A stretch of 64,000 nucleotides of DNA from Dolichospermum sp. LEGE 00240 (GCF_015207875.1 NZ_JADEVZ010000014.1:23328-87327), one strand, 5' to 3'. Positions 25,192-33,880 are shown, numbered from the stretch's first letter. Made by a program: numbers and translations. Notes: a model not told the origin generated them from the sequence alone.

Positions 25192-26154
25192 ATGAATAAC
25201 TCTCAACCAAAGTTAAACATTGGATTACCTGTATATAATGGGGAGAAATTTCTCAGAAAATGCCTAGATTCGCTTTTAGTTCAGACATTTTCCGATTTTG
25301 AGTTAATTATCTCCGATAACGCATCTACAGATAATACTGAGGCTATTTGTAGGACTTATGCAGCCCAAGATCAACGGATTCGTTACTATCGTAATCAAAC
25401 TAATATTGGTTGTGCTTGTAACTTCAATCGTGTTTTTGAATTATCTCACAGTGAGTATTTTAAATGGGCTGCTTATGATGATTTGCACGCCCCCGATTTT
25501 ATTGAGAAATGTATGGATGTATTGGAAAAAGATCCAACATACATTTTATGTCACTCCCACACATATTTTATTGATGAGCAGGGAGAATTTATCCAAAATT
25601 ATGACATTAAACTCAATACTAATTCCCTAAAAGCTCATCAAAGATTTCATGAATTACTAACTAAACATTTGTGTTATCAAATTTATGGAGTTATTCGCAG
25701 TAGTGCATTAAGACAAATACCTCCTATGGGTGGTTATGGGAATGCGGATGGAATTTTATTATTAAGGCTAGGGATGCTGGGAAAATTTTATGAAATTCCC
25801 GAATATCTATTCTTTGCGAGAATCCATCCGCAACAATCCCTGAGTATGTTTTTTCCTGATTACTTGTCATTTAATCAAAATAATCCCCAGTATTCATTGA
25901 ATATGTTGCCTAATTTTTATGATTATGCAGTCTGGTTTGATTCAACGAATAAGGGAAAAATTTTGTTACCTCATTGGCGAATTTTACAGGAATACTGGGT
26001 TTCTATTCATCATAGTAAACTTAGTTGGTATGAGCAAGTTTTGTGCCATATCAGCATCGCTAAAAAGCTATCAGGTACAGAATGGCTATTAGTGAAAGAT
26101 TTGTTAATGGCTGCCAAAATGTTGTTTTTGCGTAAGTTTGGTTATCAAACCTAA
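25192..26154 (+). CDS. Glycosyltransferase family 2
   Basis: About 320 residues. The N-terminus is a clear GT-A fold: LNIGLPVYNGEKFLRKCLDS, then ISDNASTDNTEAIC, and an acidic DxD-like site in WAAYDD. Such enzymes transfer a sugar from a nucleotide donor. No membrane helix is obvious, so it is probably cytosolic or membrane-attached. I prefer the ATG at 25192, which has GGAA seven bases upstream, over the GTG six bases earlier. It lies 24 bp after hgdA within the glycolipid gene group; a role in modifying heterocyst glycolipid or envelope polysaccharide is inferred from context. Confidence 0.8.
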   Translation: MNNSQPKLNIGLPVYNGEKFLRKCLDSLLVQTFSDFELIISDNASTDNTEAICRTYAAQDQRIRYYRNQTNIGCACNFNRVFELSHSEYFKWAAYDDLHAPDFIEKCMDVLEKDPTYILCHSHTYFIDEQGEFIQNYDIKLNTNSLKAHQRFHELLTKHLCYQIYGVIRSSALRQIPPMGGYGNADGILLLRLGMLGKFYEIPEYLFFARIHPQQSLSMFFPDYLSFNQNNPQYSLNMLPNFYDYAVWFDSTNKGKILLPHWRILQEYWVSIHHSKLSWYEQVLCHISIAKKLSGTEWLLVKDLLMAAKMLFLRKFGYQT

Positions 26155-26255
26155 ACTATAGCAATATTAGCAATTAATCGGAGAACAAATTAGTTTTAGT
26201 AGTAAAAAGCTGCTATTAAATTACTCCAAACTTATTACGGGTGAAATATTGATCT

Positions 26256-26723
26256 ATGTTGAAAATATTCCAAGTTAGTAATTTCTTGCTTGCTACTTTA
26301 CTAACTGTTAGCTTCACAGATATAGCCCATGGTGAATCAACAGCATCTTTAACTGTGGTTGTTAATGGTATTACTAACAAAACTGGGGAAATTTGTATGA
26401 GAGTTTATAACTCTGAAAAAGGATTTCCCGATCATGCTAAAAGTGAAGTTAAAAGTGGTTGCACTAAAATTACAGGTAGTTCTATAAAGCGGGTATTTTC
26501 TGGATTAAAACCGGGAACTTATGCTGTAGCTGTAGTTGATGATCAAAATGGCGATCGCCAACTCAATAAAGACTTTTTTGGCATTCCTAAAGAAGGTTTT
26601 GGAATTTCTAAAAATCCTCCTGTTTCTATCAGCACTGGCTCACCTAAGTTCAATAATTCCAGCTTCAAAGTTGACAAGAATACTACCATTAACATCTTTC
26701 TCAAGTATTCTCTTGATCCCTAA
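26256..26723 (+). CDS. Secreted DUF2141 protein
   Basis: 155 residues. Residues 1-26 look like a Sec signal peptide with a cut near AHG-ES. The rest is a DUF2141 beta-sandwich: ITNKTGEICMRVYNSEKGFP, then GLKPGTYAVAVVDDQNGDRQLNKDFFGIP, which is the family hallmark. It should be periplasmic. The function of DUF2141 is unknown. Its place between two glycosyltransferase genes in the heterocyst glycolipid island hints at a periplasmic role in glycolipid layer assembly. A G/C palindrome (26741-26763) follows directly after the stop. Confidence 0.85.
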   Translation: MLKIFQVSNFLLATLLTVSFTDIAHGESTASLTVVVNGITNKTGEICMRVYNSEKGFPDHAKSEVKSGCTKITGSSIKRVFSGLKPGTYAVAVVDDQNGDRQLNKDFFGIPKEGFGISKNPPVSISTGSPKFNNSSFKVDKNTTINIFLKYSLDP

Positions 26724-26740
26724 TTGAGAATTTGAATATT

Positions 26741-26763
26741 GGGCGGGGAAACCCCGCCCCTAC
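26741..26763. repeat. G/C-rich palindrome after the DUF2141 gene
   Basis: GGGCGGGGAAACCCCGCCCC plus TAC, the intergenic form of the palindrome found in frame in hglE (14998, 15839, 16481). It is followed by tandem CTTTCTT and CTGACTC units up to about 26815. Confidence 0.85.
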
Positions 26764-26829
26764 TGACTCCTTTCTTCTTTCTTCTTTCTTCTTTCTGACT
26801 CCTGACTCCTTTCTAAGACTATAGAAATA

Positions 26830-28089
26830 ATGCCAGATTTTATGATATTTCTATCTAAGTCTTTGTTCGGTTGGCTGGTAATTCAAACTTGTTTAACGTT
26901 AGTATTTTTATGGTATTTACGTTCACACAAACCCAAGTCATTACCAGATGAACAATTACCAAAAACGGCAGTAATCCTCTGTTTACGGGGTGCTGATCCT
27001 TTTTTACCTAATTGTTTGCGATCGCTCTTACAACAAAATTACCCAGAATACGATTTAAAGCTGATCATTGATAGTAAAGAAGATCCAGCTTTGAAAATTG
27101 CCACCGAAACCATCAATCAACTGGGTGCAACCAATATCGAAATTAGCACATTAAGAGCAGTTCGTCACAGTTGTAGCCTTAAATGCAGTTCTTTAGTTCA
27201 AGCTGTTGCTGATTTGGATAATGCCTATCCAATTATAGCTTTTATAGATGCTGATACCGTAGCTCATCCTAATTGGTTACGGGAATTAGTTACCCCCCTC
27301 CTTGATGATAAAGTTGGACTCACCACCGGAAATCGTTGGTATATTCCTACAGGTAATTATTGGGGTTCATTAGTTCGTTACTCCGGTAATATTTCCAGCG
27401 TAGTGCAAATGTTTCTCTTTCAAATTCCCTGGGGTGGAACATTAGCAATCAAAACAGAAGTATTAAACCGCATCAACCTTTTAGATAAGTGGGGAGAAGT
27501 ATTAACAGATGATATGCTCCTCCATAAACTTATCAAGCAAGAAAAGTTACAAATCAAATTTATTCCTTCTTTATTGATGCTAAATCGGGAAGAAAGTAGT
27601 CTACGTAACTTACTAGAACCATTAAAAAGGTTAATAATTAGTTCTAAACTTTATCATCCCCGGTGGTTAGCCATAATCAGTGAAGCATATTCTAGTATCA
27701 TCGTCCCCAATTTAGTCATCATCGTTACTTTTCAGCTATTGATTGAGGCTAAATGGGACGCAGCTACCTTGTTATTTTCCGCCTATATTTCCTACACCAT
27801 TGGCTTAGTATTACTAATGCTATTAATGGAATTTGGCATACATAAAGTCCTGCACGATCAAGGTGAAAAAATACCCAAATTGTCGCCTTTAACCATCCTG
27901 AAAATGTTGATAGTTATTCCCCTAACACAATGGGTTTATGGTTTAACAATATTATCTTCTTTGTGGGTATCAACAATTACTTGGCGTGGACTTACTTATC
28001 GGATTAAAGGGCGTGAAAATATTCGGTTAATTGAATATCGTCCTTACCAATGGCTAGATCAACCAATTGATCCCAAAGCATCTCTTTAA
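26830..28089 (+). CDS. Membrane glycosyltransferase family 2 (HpnI/ceramide-glucosyltransferase-like)
   Basis: 419 residues with an N-terminal membrane segment (about 5-28), a GT-A catalytic domain and three or so C-terminal membrane segments (about 290-400). Catalytic features: V-I-L-C-L-R-G at the first strand, F-I-D-A-D-T as the metal-binding DxD, and L-T-D-D-M-L-L-H as the general-base region. Enzymes of this type glycosylate lipids at the cytoplasmic face of the membrane. Placed between DUF2141 and an HglT-like gene, it could add sugar to a glycolipid or a lipid carrier. I do not assign a gene name. Confidence 0.82.
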   Translation: MPDFMIFLSKSLFGWLVIQTCLTLVFLWYLRSHKPKSLPDEQLPKTAVILCLRGADPFLPNCLRSLLQQNYPEYDLKLIIDSKEDPALKIATETINQLGATNIEISTLRAVRHSCSLKCSSLVQAVADLDNAYPIIAFIDADTVAHPNWLRELVTPLLDDKVGLTTGNRWYIPTGNYWGSLVRYSGNISSVVQMFLFQIPWGGTLAIKTEVLNRINLLDKWGEVLTDDMLLHKLIKQEKLQIKFIPSLLMLNREESSLRNLLEPLKRLIISSKLYHPRWLAIISEAYSSIIVPNLVIIVTFQLLIEAKWDAATLLFSAYISYTIGLVLLMLLMEFGIHKVLHDQGEKIPKLSPLTILKMLIVIPLTQWVYGLTILSSLWVSTITWRGLTYRIKGRENIRLIEYRPYQWLDQPIDPKASL

Positions 28090-28269
28090 GTAATATTGCT
28101 CGGTTAACTAAATGTATGTTGGATTGAGAAAACCCAACATATTTATTTAAGAGAATAGGGAAATTTTAGATTTTTTATTTCACTTCAACATCTAAAATTC
28201 CCAATTCAACAATTATTATAAACCAGCGCATCAGTAATCTATTTTAGCAGAAAATATTTCCTCAAAATC

Positions 28270-29526
28270 ATGAAAAATAAACCTCTTCGTATCGCCTTAT
28301 TTACAGGATTATATGCCCCATTTTTAACCGGAGTTTCTGTCGCCGTTCATCAACGAGTTCACTGGCTATTAAAACAAGGACATGAAGTTTTTCTAGTTCA
28401 CCCGGAAATCAATAATAAATATCCTAAACAAGTGGGAAATCGTCCGATGTCGGGAATAGAAGAACTAGAAACATTTATTAATTTTTCCTCCTATTCATTT
28501 CCGACAGAACCACTGGTATTTTATAAATCTTTACCCCAACCATTAAACCATCGTCATTGGAGTGATACAAAACTACTTAATCACTTTCAACCCGATATTA
28601 TCGTTGTTGAAGAAGCCCCACAAATGAGGGGTTTATATTCTGGCTTCCTACAAGGTTATGGGCGTTCTGTGGGAGTACAATATGCCAAAAAAACCAAAAC
28701 ACCCATTATTTCAATTTTCCATACAGATATCATTGCCTATATCCAATATTATTTTGGGAATACATTCTTTAACCTAGTTCGTCCTCTCCTGCCACTTTTA
28801 GTTAAACAATTTAGTGAAACTTATGATTTAAGTTTATTCTCTTCCCGCGAACAATTAACTAAATACCAAAAACTCAAAGCGCAACGCAGCGAATATTTAC
28901 CCTATCAAGGAATTGATTGCGAAAAATTTCACCCTCGCAATATTTGTTATGATCCAATTCCTGATGATAAACGTCCAACTATTTTATTTGTGGGCCGCAT
29001 TACCCCAGAAAAAAATGTCAATCAACTTTTAGATATTTATCCCCTCATTGCTGCCAAAATTCCCGATGTTCATTTAGTAATTGTCGGTAGCGGTCCCCTA
29101 GATGCAGAAATTCGCCGTCGTGCCGAAAAATTCCCCAATGGTGTGACAATTTGGGGTGAATCTCATGGGCAAGAACTTTTAGGTTGGTTTGCAAAAGCAG
29201 ATATATTTGTCAACCCTTCCGTCACCGAAAATTTCTGTACCACAACCAACGAAGCCTTAGCTTCTGGAACTCCCGTAGTGGCTGTTGTTGCCCCTTCAAC
29301 TGCTGAACAGGTTATTTCTGGAGTAAATGGATTTTTAGCCGCACCTAATAGCCCTGAAGACTTTGCCCAAAAGGTAATTACCATACTGGAAGATCCTGAT
29401 CTTAAAAATCAATTGACTGCACAAGCACGTCCCTCGATTCTAGAATTTGATTGGTCAGCTTGTACCCAAAAGTTTGAAAATAAGCTTTATGAATTGGTTA
29501 ATATCCGTCGCAAGATAGATATCTAA
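28270..29526 (+). CDS. hglT: HglT-like glycosyltransferase family 4
   Basis: 418 residues with the two Rossmann domains of GT-B enzymes. The C-terminal half has the GT4 signature: ILFVGRITPEKNVNQLLDIY, LVIVGSGP, then VNPSVTENFCTTTNEALASG, in which the E-x7-E pair is visible. The N-terminal half starts RIALFTGLYAPFLTGVSVAV, an acceptor-side loop common in GT4. In Anabaena PCC 7120 the glycosyltransferase that puts glucose on the heterocyst aglycone, HglT, lies at this end of the same gene cluster. The position and family agree, so I use the name with moderate certainty. A structured region and terminator follow. Confidence 0.75.
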   Translation: MKNKPLRIALFTGLYAPFLTGVSVAVHQRVHWLLKQGHEVFLVHPEINNKYPKQVGNRPMSGIEELETFINFSSYSFPTEPLVFYKSLPQPLNHRHWSDTKLLNHFQPDIIVVEEAPQMRGLYSGFLQGYGRSVGVQYAKKTKTPIISIFHTDIIAYIQYYFGNTFFNLVRPLLPLLVKQFSETYDLSLFSSREQLTKYQKLKAQRSEYLPYQGIDCEKFHPRNICYDPIPDDKRPTILFVGRITPEKNVNQLLDIYPLIAAKIPDVHLVIVGSGPLDAEIRRRAEKFPNGVTIWGESHGQELLGWFAKADIFVNPSVTENFCTTTNEALASGTPVVAVVAPSTAEQVISGVNGFLAAPNSPEDFAQKVITILEDPDLKNQLTAQARPSILEFDWSACTQKFENKLYELVNIRRKIDI

Positions 29527-29755
29527 TTGAGGGTTGAAAAAATGCCAACTTGGCTACTGAGATAAAAAGACCTCTGCTAGAGTATTTAAGTAGTTGACCT
29601 GTGGGCTTTTAGGTTCTTAGTTTGAGATGCTGACAAGGCTATTTTGTGATCAGTCTAAAGATTGCCTACTCCAACTGATCACAACATTGCTATTGTTCTC
29701 AATCGTTCCTAAAACTCTTTATACCTCAGAAGTTTCACTTCTGGGGTTTTTGTTA
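29527..29755 (+). ncRNA. Possible structured 3' RNA element after hglT
   Basis: The 200 bases between the hglT stop and an intrinsic terminator have several pairings: ATTGAG at the hglT stop with CTCAAT near 29698-29703, a perfect 10-bp hairpin TGTGATCAGT/ACTGATCACA (29645-29654 with 29674-29683, 19-base loop), and the terminator stem. This could be a 3'-UTR structure or a separate small RNA. I cannot match it to a known family and see no clear promoter of its own. Confidence 0.35.
29722..29753 (+). terminator. Intrinsic terminator of the hgd-hglT transcription unit
   Basis: Stem CCTCAGAAG (29724-29732) pairs over nine positions with CTTCTGGGG (29738-29746), with one G-U pair, loop TTTCA, and is followed by TTTTTGTT. 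It is a strong rho-independent terminator on the plus strand. Confidence 0.85.
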
Positions 29756-29782
29756 TTAAGTGGTTTAAACCTTTGATTTTTA

Positions 29783-29894
29783 GGCGTTGCTGATTAAGGG
29801 TATGAATTTTAGTCTCACGCAAAGGCGCAAAGACGCAAAGGTAAGATTTTTAAAGGTTCAATTTGGAAATTTCATACCTTGATTCAGCAACGCC
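29783..29894. mobile_element. 112-bp MITE family B, copy 2, with 8-bp target duplication
   Basis: Same length and ends as 1869-1980 (GGCGTTGCTGATTAAGGGTA at the left; CAGCAACGCC at the right). Flanked by the direct repeat GATTTTTA at 29775-29782 and 29895-29902. It sits right after the terminator of the hglT unit. Confidence 0.78.
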
Positions 29895-29907
29895 GATTTT
29901 TATTTAC

Positions 29908-30031
29908 AGGACTTACGCAACTGGCACATTAGTAGGGTGCATCAGATATCAACAATCTGTTTATTTGCAGGATTTATGCAGTAGTAAAGCACCCTACAAC
30001 AGATTTTTGGTGTGACACTTGCGTAAGTCCT
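29908..30031. mobile_element. MITE with 13-bp perfect ends (AGGACTTACGCAA)
   Basis: AGGACTTACGCAA at 29908-29920 is mirrored perfectly by TTGCGTAAGTCCT at 30019-30031. Within it lies a second inverted unit, GTAGGGTGC (29932) against GCACCCTAC (about 29989-29998), resembling the free-standing element at 33392-33456. This looks like a nested or composite element. No ORF. Confidence 0.75.
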
Positions 30032-30095
30032 AATTTAGTCCGCGCAGAGGACTTTGTTCCTGTAGCCGCAACTTCTAGTTACCGGAACTTGATAT

Positions 30096-30342
30096 TTACC
30101 TCTTTCTTTGCAACCAAGAAAATACTTCCTCAACTACAGCGCATTTCTGGAAATGCTTCATAGTCATTGGTTGCTGTGTCAATAACTGCAACTAATTTTT
30201 TTTGTAATAAACTGTGTTTACCCCCACCCATTGGTTTTTGAATTACTTCTGACTTAATATATTCCCAGGCTGGTGATTCGTCAATAAAACCCAGCTTTAA
30301 AAATTCTGCTATGGTCATGATTTTTGCAACTGTTGTTGTCAT
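30096..30342 (-). pseudogene. Uma2 family gene with internal deletion and frameshift
   Basis: The minus strand encodes 70 residues from an ATG at 30342 (IMTIAEFLKLGFIDESPAWE, ending ...EAFPEMRCS) that match the Uma2 N-terminus, then a stop. In a different frame directly after it the sequence gives AVVEEVFSWLQRKR-stop, the usual Uma2 C-terminus, ending at 30096. About 110 central residues, including the nuclease core, are missing. This is therefore an internally deleted, frameshifted copy and not a small functional gene. Confidence 0.75.
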
Positions 30343-30407
30343 TTATTTAAACCCAGAATTTAATCTTAATTTTATCACTACTCTCAATAAAAACATTCAC
30401 AAGAACA

Positions 30408-30440
30408 AGATCCCCGACTTCTTAGAGAAGTCGGGGATCT
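30408..30440. repeat. Dispersed hairpin AGATCCCCGACTTCT, copy after the SPFH gene
   Basis: A perfect palindrome of AGATCCCCGACTTCT with a short loop, 32 bp past the stop of the SPFH-protein gene. A second copy is at 37791-37819, right after the Type IIG gene. It lacks a T-run, so its use as a terminator is uncertain, but both copies are placed just 3' of a gene. Confidence 0.75.
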
Positions 30441-30471
30441 GAAACTTTTGACCTTCAAAAATCGCAAAAGC

Positions 30472-32517
30472 TTAACTATTGTGATTAGGAAGAGGTGGAG
30501 GTGTAGGAATTTTCGGTTCTAGATGGGTTTTGCTATTAGTTTGATTCAAAAGAATCATAGATAATAAACCATCTGCTAAACCATTATTACTACCATTATT
30601 ACCACCAACAATGATATCAGGAATAATGCGGACATTGCGATCGCCCACAATTTGCATTAACTGCATCGCTGTGTAACCTTGTAAACCCAAAGCTTGTACC
30701 CCTGTCCGATAGGTTTCTGCTTTCGCGTTACCTGTCGCCCGGATACCTTCAGCTTCCGCTATGGCTTTGAGTTTAGTGGCTTCAGCTTCACCTGTTGCTT
30801 GCTGAATTTGTGCGTTAGCTTGCAACTCGGCAATTGTGACACCTTGTTCCGATTTTACCAAATCTTGCTGAATATCTGCGATCGCTGTTTCCCGGACTAA
30901 CATTTGTCGTTGGGTTTCTGCCATTTGCTGAACTTCGTAAGTTTTGCGTTGTTCCTCAGCAATTTTCCGGTCTGTCAGCGTGTGCATTAATTCATTCGGT
31001 GGCGTAATCAAACCAATCAACGAATCCACTGCTTGCACATCATAAGCACGTAAGGCAGATTTAACGTATTCAGAGGCTTCAACTTGACGCTCACTTCTGG
31101 CAATCAAGAAATCCAGGATAGTATATTCTTGAGCCGAGTTGCGGAAATAATTCCCCACAATGGGACGCAAAACCTGATCAATGACATTTTGCATCGAACC
31201 CAAGCGGGAAATCACTTTCGGAGCATCTGACGCACCAATGTGAATAATTTGGAATATCTCCAAATCAAAGCTAAAACCATCAAATGACAGCAGTTTCAGC
31301 GCCGTTAAATTCGTATCATACCCATGCTGACCGCTAATTCTATCAGTAAAGTTTAAGACAATGTTTGTTGTCGGCACTAGCTCAACTTTCATCACTTTAG
31401 TATTGAGCGGGTGCTTCCCAGGATATAAAGGCTCAACCCAAACACCCTTATGTCCTTGATTGACCAAATTTCCGTGAGTGAAAGATGCCCCGCTCACATC
31501 TTCTTGTTCTTCACCAACAAAAGAAATCACCACACCCACATAGCCGATAGGGATTTGAGTCATCGGTACTTGTTCAATACTTACCAACCAAGGATTGAGA
31601 TTCCACGAACCCGATAATAACACCTGTTCTTGTAAACCCCGTTGTCCTCCAGCGTCAATAAATTTTTGACCATTCTGAAAATTATTATGTCCGGTAATAG
31701 CACGCCCAGCAATTTCACCTGCGGCAATTGGTGAACCATCCAAAGTAGTCACAATCCCAACTTTTTCCGCTGCTATTTCATAGATTTGTAACTGTTCTGG
31801 ACGCATACCCTCTTTACTAGCATTTGCTACTGTAATCACTTTAAACAGCGCTGTATTGATGCGGTAAGTACCTGCGGTGATAAAGGCAATTTGCCGTCCT
31901 TTCTCCCCACCTTTGGTTAAGAATTTCCGAGCATCTTGAAAATTATCACATTCGACAATTTTGCCCAAAATCCGTTCTGGAGGGTTAGAAGCCCCATCAG
32001 CGGCGACAATCAGAGCGATTTGTCCTTGGGGGACAACAATTACCGACTCTTTTTTCACTGCATATTGCCAAGGCCAATAACCCCAGTGCCAACCAGGTGC
32101 GAGAGTATCTGCTTGCAAACCCGCTTCACCATTGAGGGCAATTAATCTACCAGGAGGTAATCCTTTACCTGACAGGGTGAACTTTTTCACCACAATTCCT
32201 ACTTCCCGTTCACCGATAACCACCAGTCCACCAAAGAAGAAACAACCACCAATAATAATCACGGGAATAATGATCAACGGTTCAATTCCCATTGCTTGAT
32301 AGGGGATTGGACGAGTTACTGATTGAGTAACTACGGGTTGAGTTTGGGTAGAGGGAATAGAAACAGAAGTAAATTCTTTTGCTGTCAGTGTTTTTATGGG
32401 AGTGGCATTAACAGCATTAACACCACCTGCTAAAGCTAAGGCTGCAATTGCAGATGTAGCCAAGCAGACAAATTTATTTTGCTTACTTTTACCAAGAGAA
32501 AATGGAAAGCTTTTCAT
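30472..32517 (-). CDS. SPFH/band-7 (flotillin-like) membrane protein
   Basis: 681 residues. An N-terminal hydrophobic stretch (about 20-38) could be a signal or anchor, and a second segment (about 78-98, IEPLIIIPVIIIGGCFFFGG) precedes E-R-E-V-G-I-V-V, the start of the SPFH region. The central part repeats PPGRLIALNGEAGLQADTLA-type strands, and the C-terminal third is an Ala/Glu/Gln-rich coiled coil (about 515-610) followed by a Gly/Asn stretch. Such proteins form oligomeric membrane scaffolds. The protein is longer than typical flotillins, as in some cyanobacterial relatives. It stands alone on the minus strand; no NfeD partner is seen. Confidence 0.82.
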   Translation of the reverse strand: MKSFPFSLGKSKQNKFVCLATSAIAALALAGGVNAVNATPIKTLTAKEFTSVSIPSTQTQPVVTQSVTRPIPYQAMGIEPLIIIPVIIIGGCFFFGGLVVIGEREVGIVVKKFTLSGKGLPPGRLIALNGEAGLQADTLAPGWHWGYWPWQYAVKKESVIVVPQGQIALIVAADGASNPPERILGKIVECDNFQDARKFLTKGGEKGRQIAFITAGTYRINTALFKVITVANASKEGMRPEQLQIYEIAAEKVGIVTTLDGSPIAAGEIAGRAITGHNNFQNGQKFIDAGGQRGLQEQVLLSGSWNLNPWLVSIEQVPMTQIPIGYVGVVISFVGEEQEDVSGASFTHGNLVNQGHKGVWVEPLYPGKHPLNTKVMKVELVPTTNIVLNFTDRISGQHGYDTNLTALKLLSFDGFSFDLEIFQIIHIGASDAPKVISRLGSMQNVIDQVLRPIVGNYFRNSAQEYTILDFLIARSERQVEASEYVKSALRAYDVQAVDSLIGLITPPNELMHTLTDRKIAEEQRKTYEVQQMAETQRQMLVRETAIADIQQDLVKSEQGVTIAELQANAQIQQATGEAEATKLKAIAEAEGIRATGNAKAETYRTGVQALGLQGYTAMQLMQIVGDRNVRIIPDIIVGGNNGSNNGLADGLLSMILLNQTNSKTHLEPKIPTPPPLPNHNS

Positions 32518-32600
32518 ATATCTGCCTCTTTGGGCAATTAATCATTCAAGGTATCACTACATCAGGATGGAATGATTTTTCTTAAACTTAATGTAATTTT

Positions 32601-32966
32601 TTAACCCAATGTTAGTACCCCTGCTGGAAAATCTGCTACTAGCCGCTTACTTTGTAGCCAATGTACACCTAAAAGAATATCTTGCAGTTCATTTCCACCC
32701 AACACTGGAATTATTAACTCTTCTTCATCTAAAAATACAGTTCCTTGATAAAGATTAAACTGAGCTTCCCCGTATGCTGTCTGCATATCTTCTTTTTGAT
32801 TTTCCTGTAACCATCCTAATGTTATCGCATCCTGATCATCAATTGCTAACCAACCTGTAAAACCCGTATCTAGTAATGCTTGTACTGGAATAATTTCGCC
32901 ATCAGCAGTAACTAAACCAATTTTTAAAATGAGTTCTCCTCTACTATTAAAATCTCCTAAGATCAT
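32601..32966 (-). CDS. Small retropepsin-like aspartyl protease family protein
   Basis: 121 residues. A-L-L-D-T-G-F-T-G is the D-T-G catalytic loop of clan AA aspartyl proteases, near residue 31, and VLGGNELQDILLGVHWL is the second family motif near the C-terminus, where retropepsin-type proteins have I-L-G. It would act as a homodimer. Its substrate is unknown. The start ATG overlaps the stop of the upstream 110-residue gene by 4 bases, so the two are translationally coupled. Pairs of this kind are frequent in cyanobacterial genomes. Confidence 0.75.
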   Translation of the reverse strand: MILGDFNSRGELILKIGLVTADGEIIPVQALLDTGFTGWLAIDDQDAITLGWLQENQKEDMQTAYGEAQFNLYQGTVFLDEEELIIPVLGGNELQDILLGVHWLQSKRLVADFPAGVLTLG

Positions 32967-33295
32967 ATTTTACCACAGTTACCAATCTCATTAATTCTCA
33001 TCATCAAACGCATAGTAGTACCAAATTTTTCCCGCGCTTTCTGTCTGGCAATTGTTTCATCTGGATCAATTACATAATTACCACTTACTGGTTCAATAAC
33101 TATAAACCAATCATAATGATCCTGAATTAATTCAGGTTGGACTTTATTGAATATGACCCGACAACGCTGATAAAATAAGCTATCTTCAGCATTTCTTCTA
33201 GCTTTTTCCTCATGAGAAATTTGCTTTTCTGGAAATACTCTTCCTCGACGTGGTTGGTAATCAGACGATAATTGTGTTATTTTTGAAATATCCAT
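32963..33295 (-). CDS. Hypothetical protein coupled to the aspartyl protease gene
   Basis: 110 residues, not assigned to a family with certainty. It is polar and charged, with RRGRVFPEKQISHEEKARRN near residue 17 and a core region DWFIVIEPVSGNYVIDPDE followed by a basic helix (TIARQKAREKFG). No signal or membrane segment is seen. Its stop overlaps the protease gene start by 4 bases. A regulatory or binding partner of the protease is possible but is only inferred from the overlap. Confidence 0.65.
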   Translation of the reverse strand: MDISKITQLSSDYQPRRGRVFPEKQISHEEKARRNAEDSLFYQRCRVIFNKVQPELIQDHYDWFIVIEPVSGNYVIDPDETIARQKAREKFGTTMRLMMRINEIGNCGKI

Positions 33296-33391
33296 AATCC
33301 ACTCTACGTAATATTATATTAAAACTTGATTTACATCTCTATATGATTGTAACCTATATATAGGGATAATATTTGATTCATGAAAAGATAC

Positions 33392-33456
33392 GTAGGGTGC
33401 GTCAGACTGCATAAATTCTATCAATAAACAGATTTGTAATATCTGACGCACCCTAC
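33392..33456. repeat. 65-bp element with 15-bp perfect inverted ends (GTAGGGTGCGTCAGA)
   Basis: GTAGGGTGCGTCAGA at 33392-33406 is mirrored exactly by TCTGACGCACCCTAC at 33442-33456. The short interior has no coding. A related inverted unit is inside the MITE at 29908-30031 and a shorter relative near 1512-1534. Other parts of the 696-bp gap before the Type IIG gene hold a half-copy of MITE family C (about 33494-33521) and the element at 33641. Confidence 0.75.
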
Positions 33457-33640
33457 AATATCTAATTTTTTTCACAAATCAAATATGAGTTCTATAGTAA
33501 TACTATTTAATGTGTGAACATTGTCAGAGTCATATCCCCAATTTTTTTAAGAAGTCAGATATTTTATGGCTTAAGTTTTGTCATAAAATATTACAATATA
33601 TTTCTTGATTTTAATTTGATGCTATAATATCAGGCTGAAT

Positions 33641-33880
33641 AGGGCTTGCTGATAGCGTAGCGTGGCGTAAGCCATATAAAGCTAAAACTTGATATATCAA
33701 GAGTTTGAAGGTAAAAAAGGTGAATCAGGTGCAAGGAATCAGGATGGAAATTAGCAAAAACCTATCACTTGGATTCCAGACTATTCTTCTCTTCTTCTAA
33801 TTCTTCCTCCTGACTCCTGACTCCTAGCCCATGACTTACGTCACGCTGCGCTATCACAGATAACTTTTTCAGCAAACCCT
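33641..33880. mobile_element. 240-bp element with AGGGTTTGCTGA ends
   Basis: AGGGCTTGCTGA at 33641 is mirrored by TCAGCAAACCCT ending at 33880. Just inside, the phrase GATAGCGTAGCGTGGCGTAA on the left is mirrored by a variant on the right (TTACGTCACGCTGCGCTATC). The interior contains tandem CTGACTC units and an AT-rich stretch, but no ORF. It fits a non-autonomous element made of dispersed palindromes. Confidence 0.6.

Noticed and set aside
30130..30342. Intact 70-residue Uma2 protein
   Set aside because: It ends before the nuclease core and the family C-terminus follows in another frame, so it is a pseudogene.
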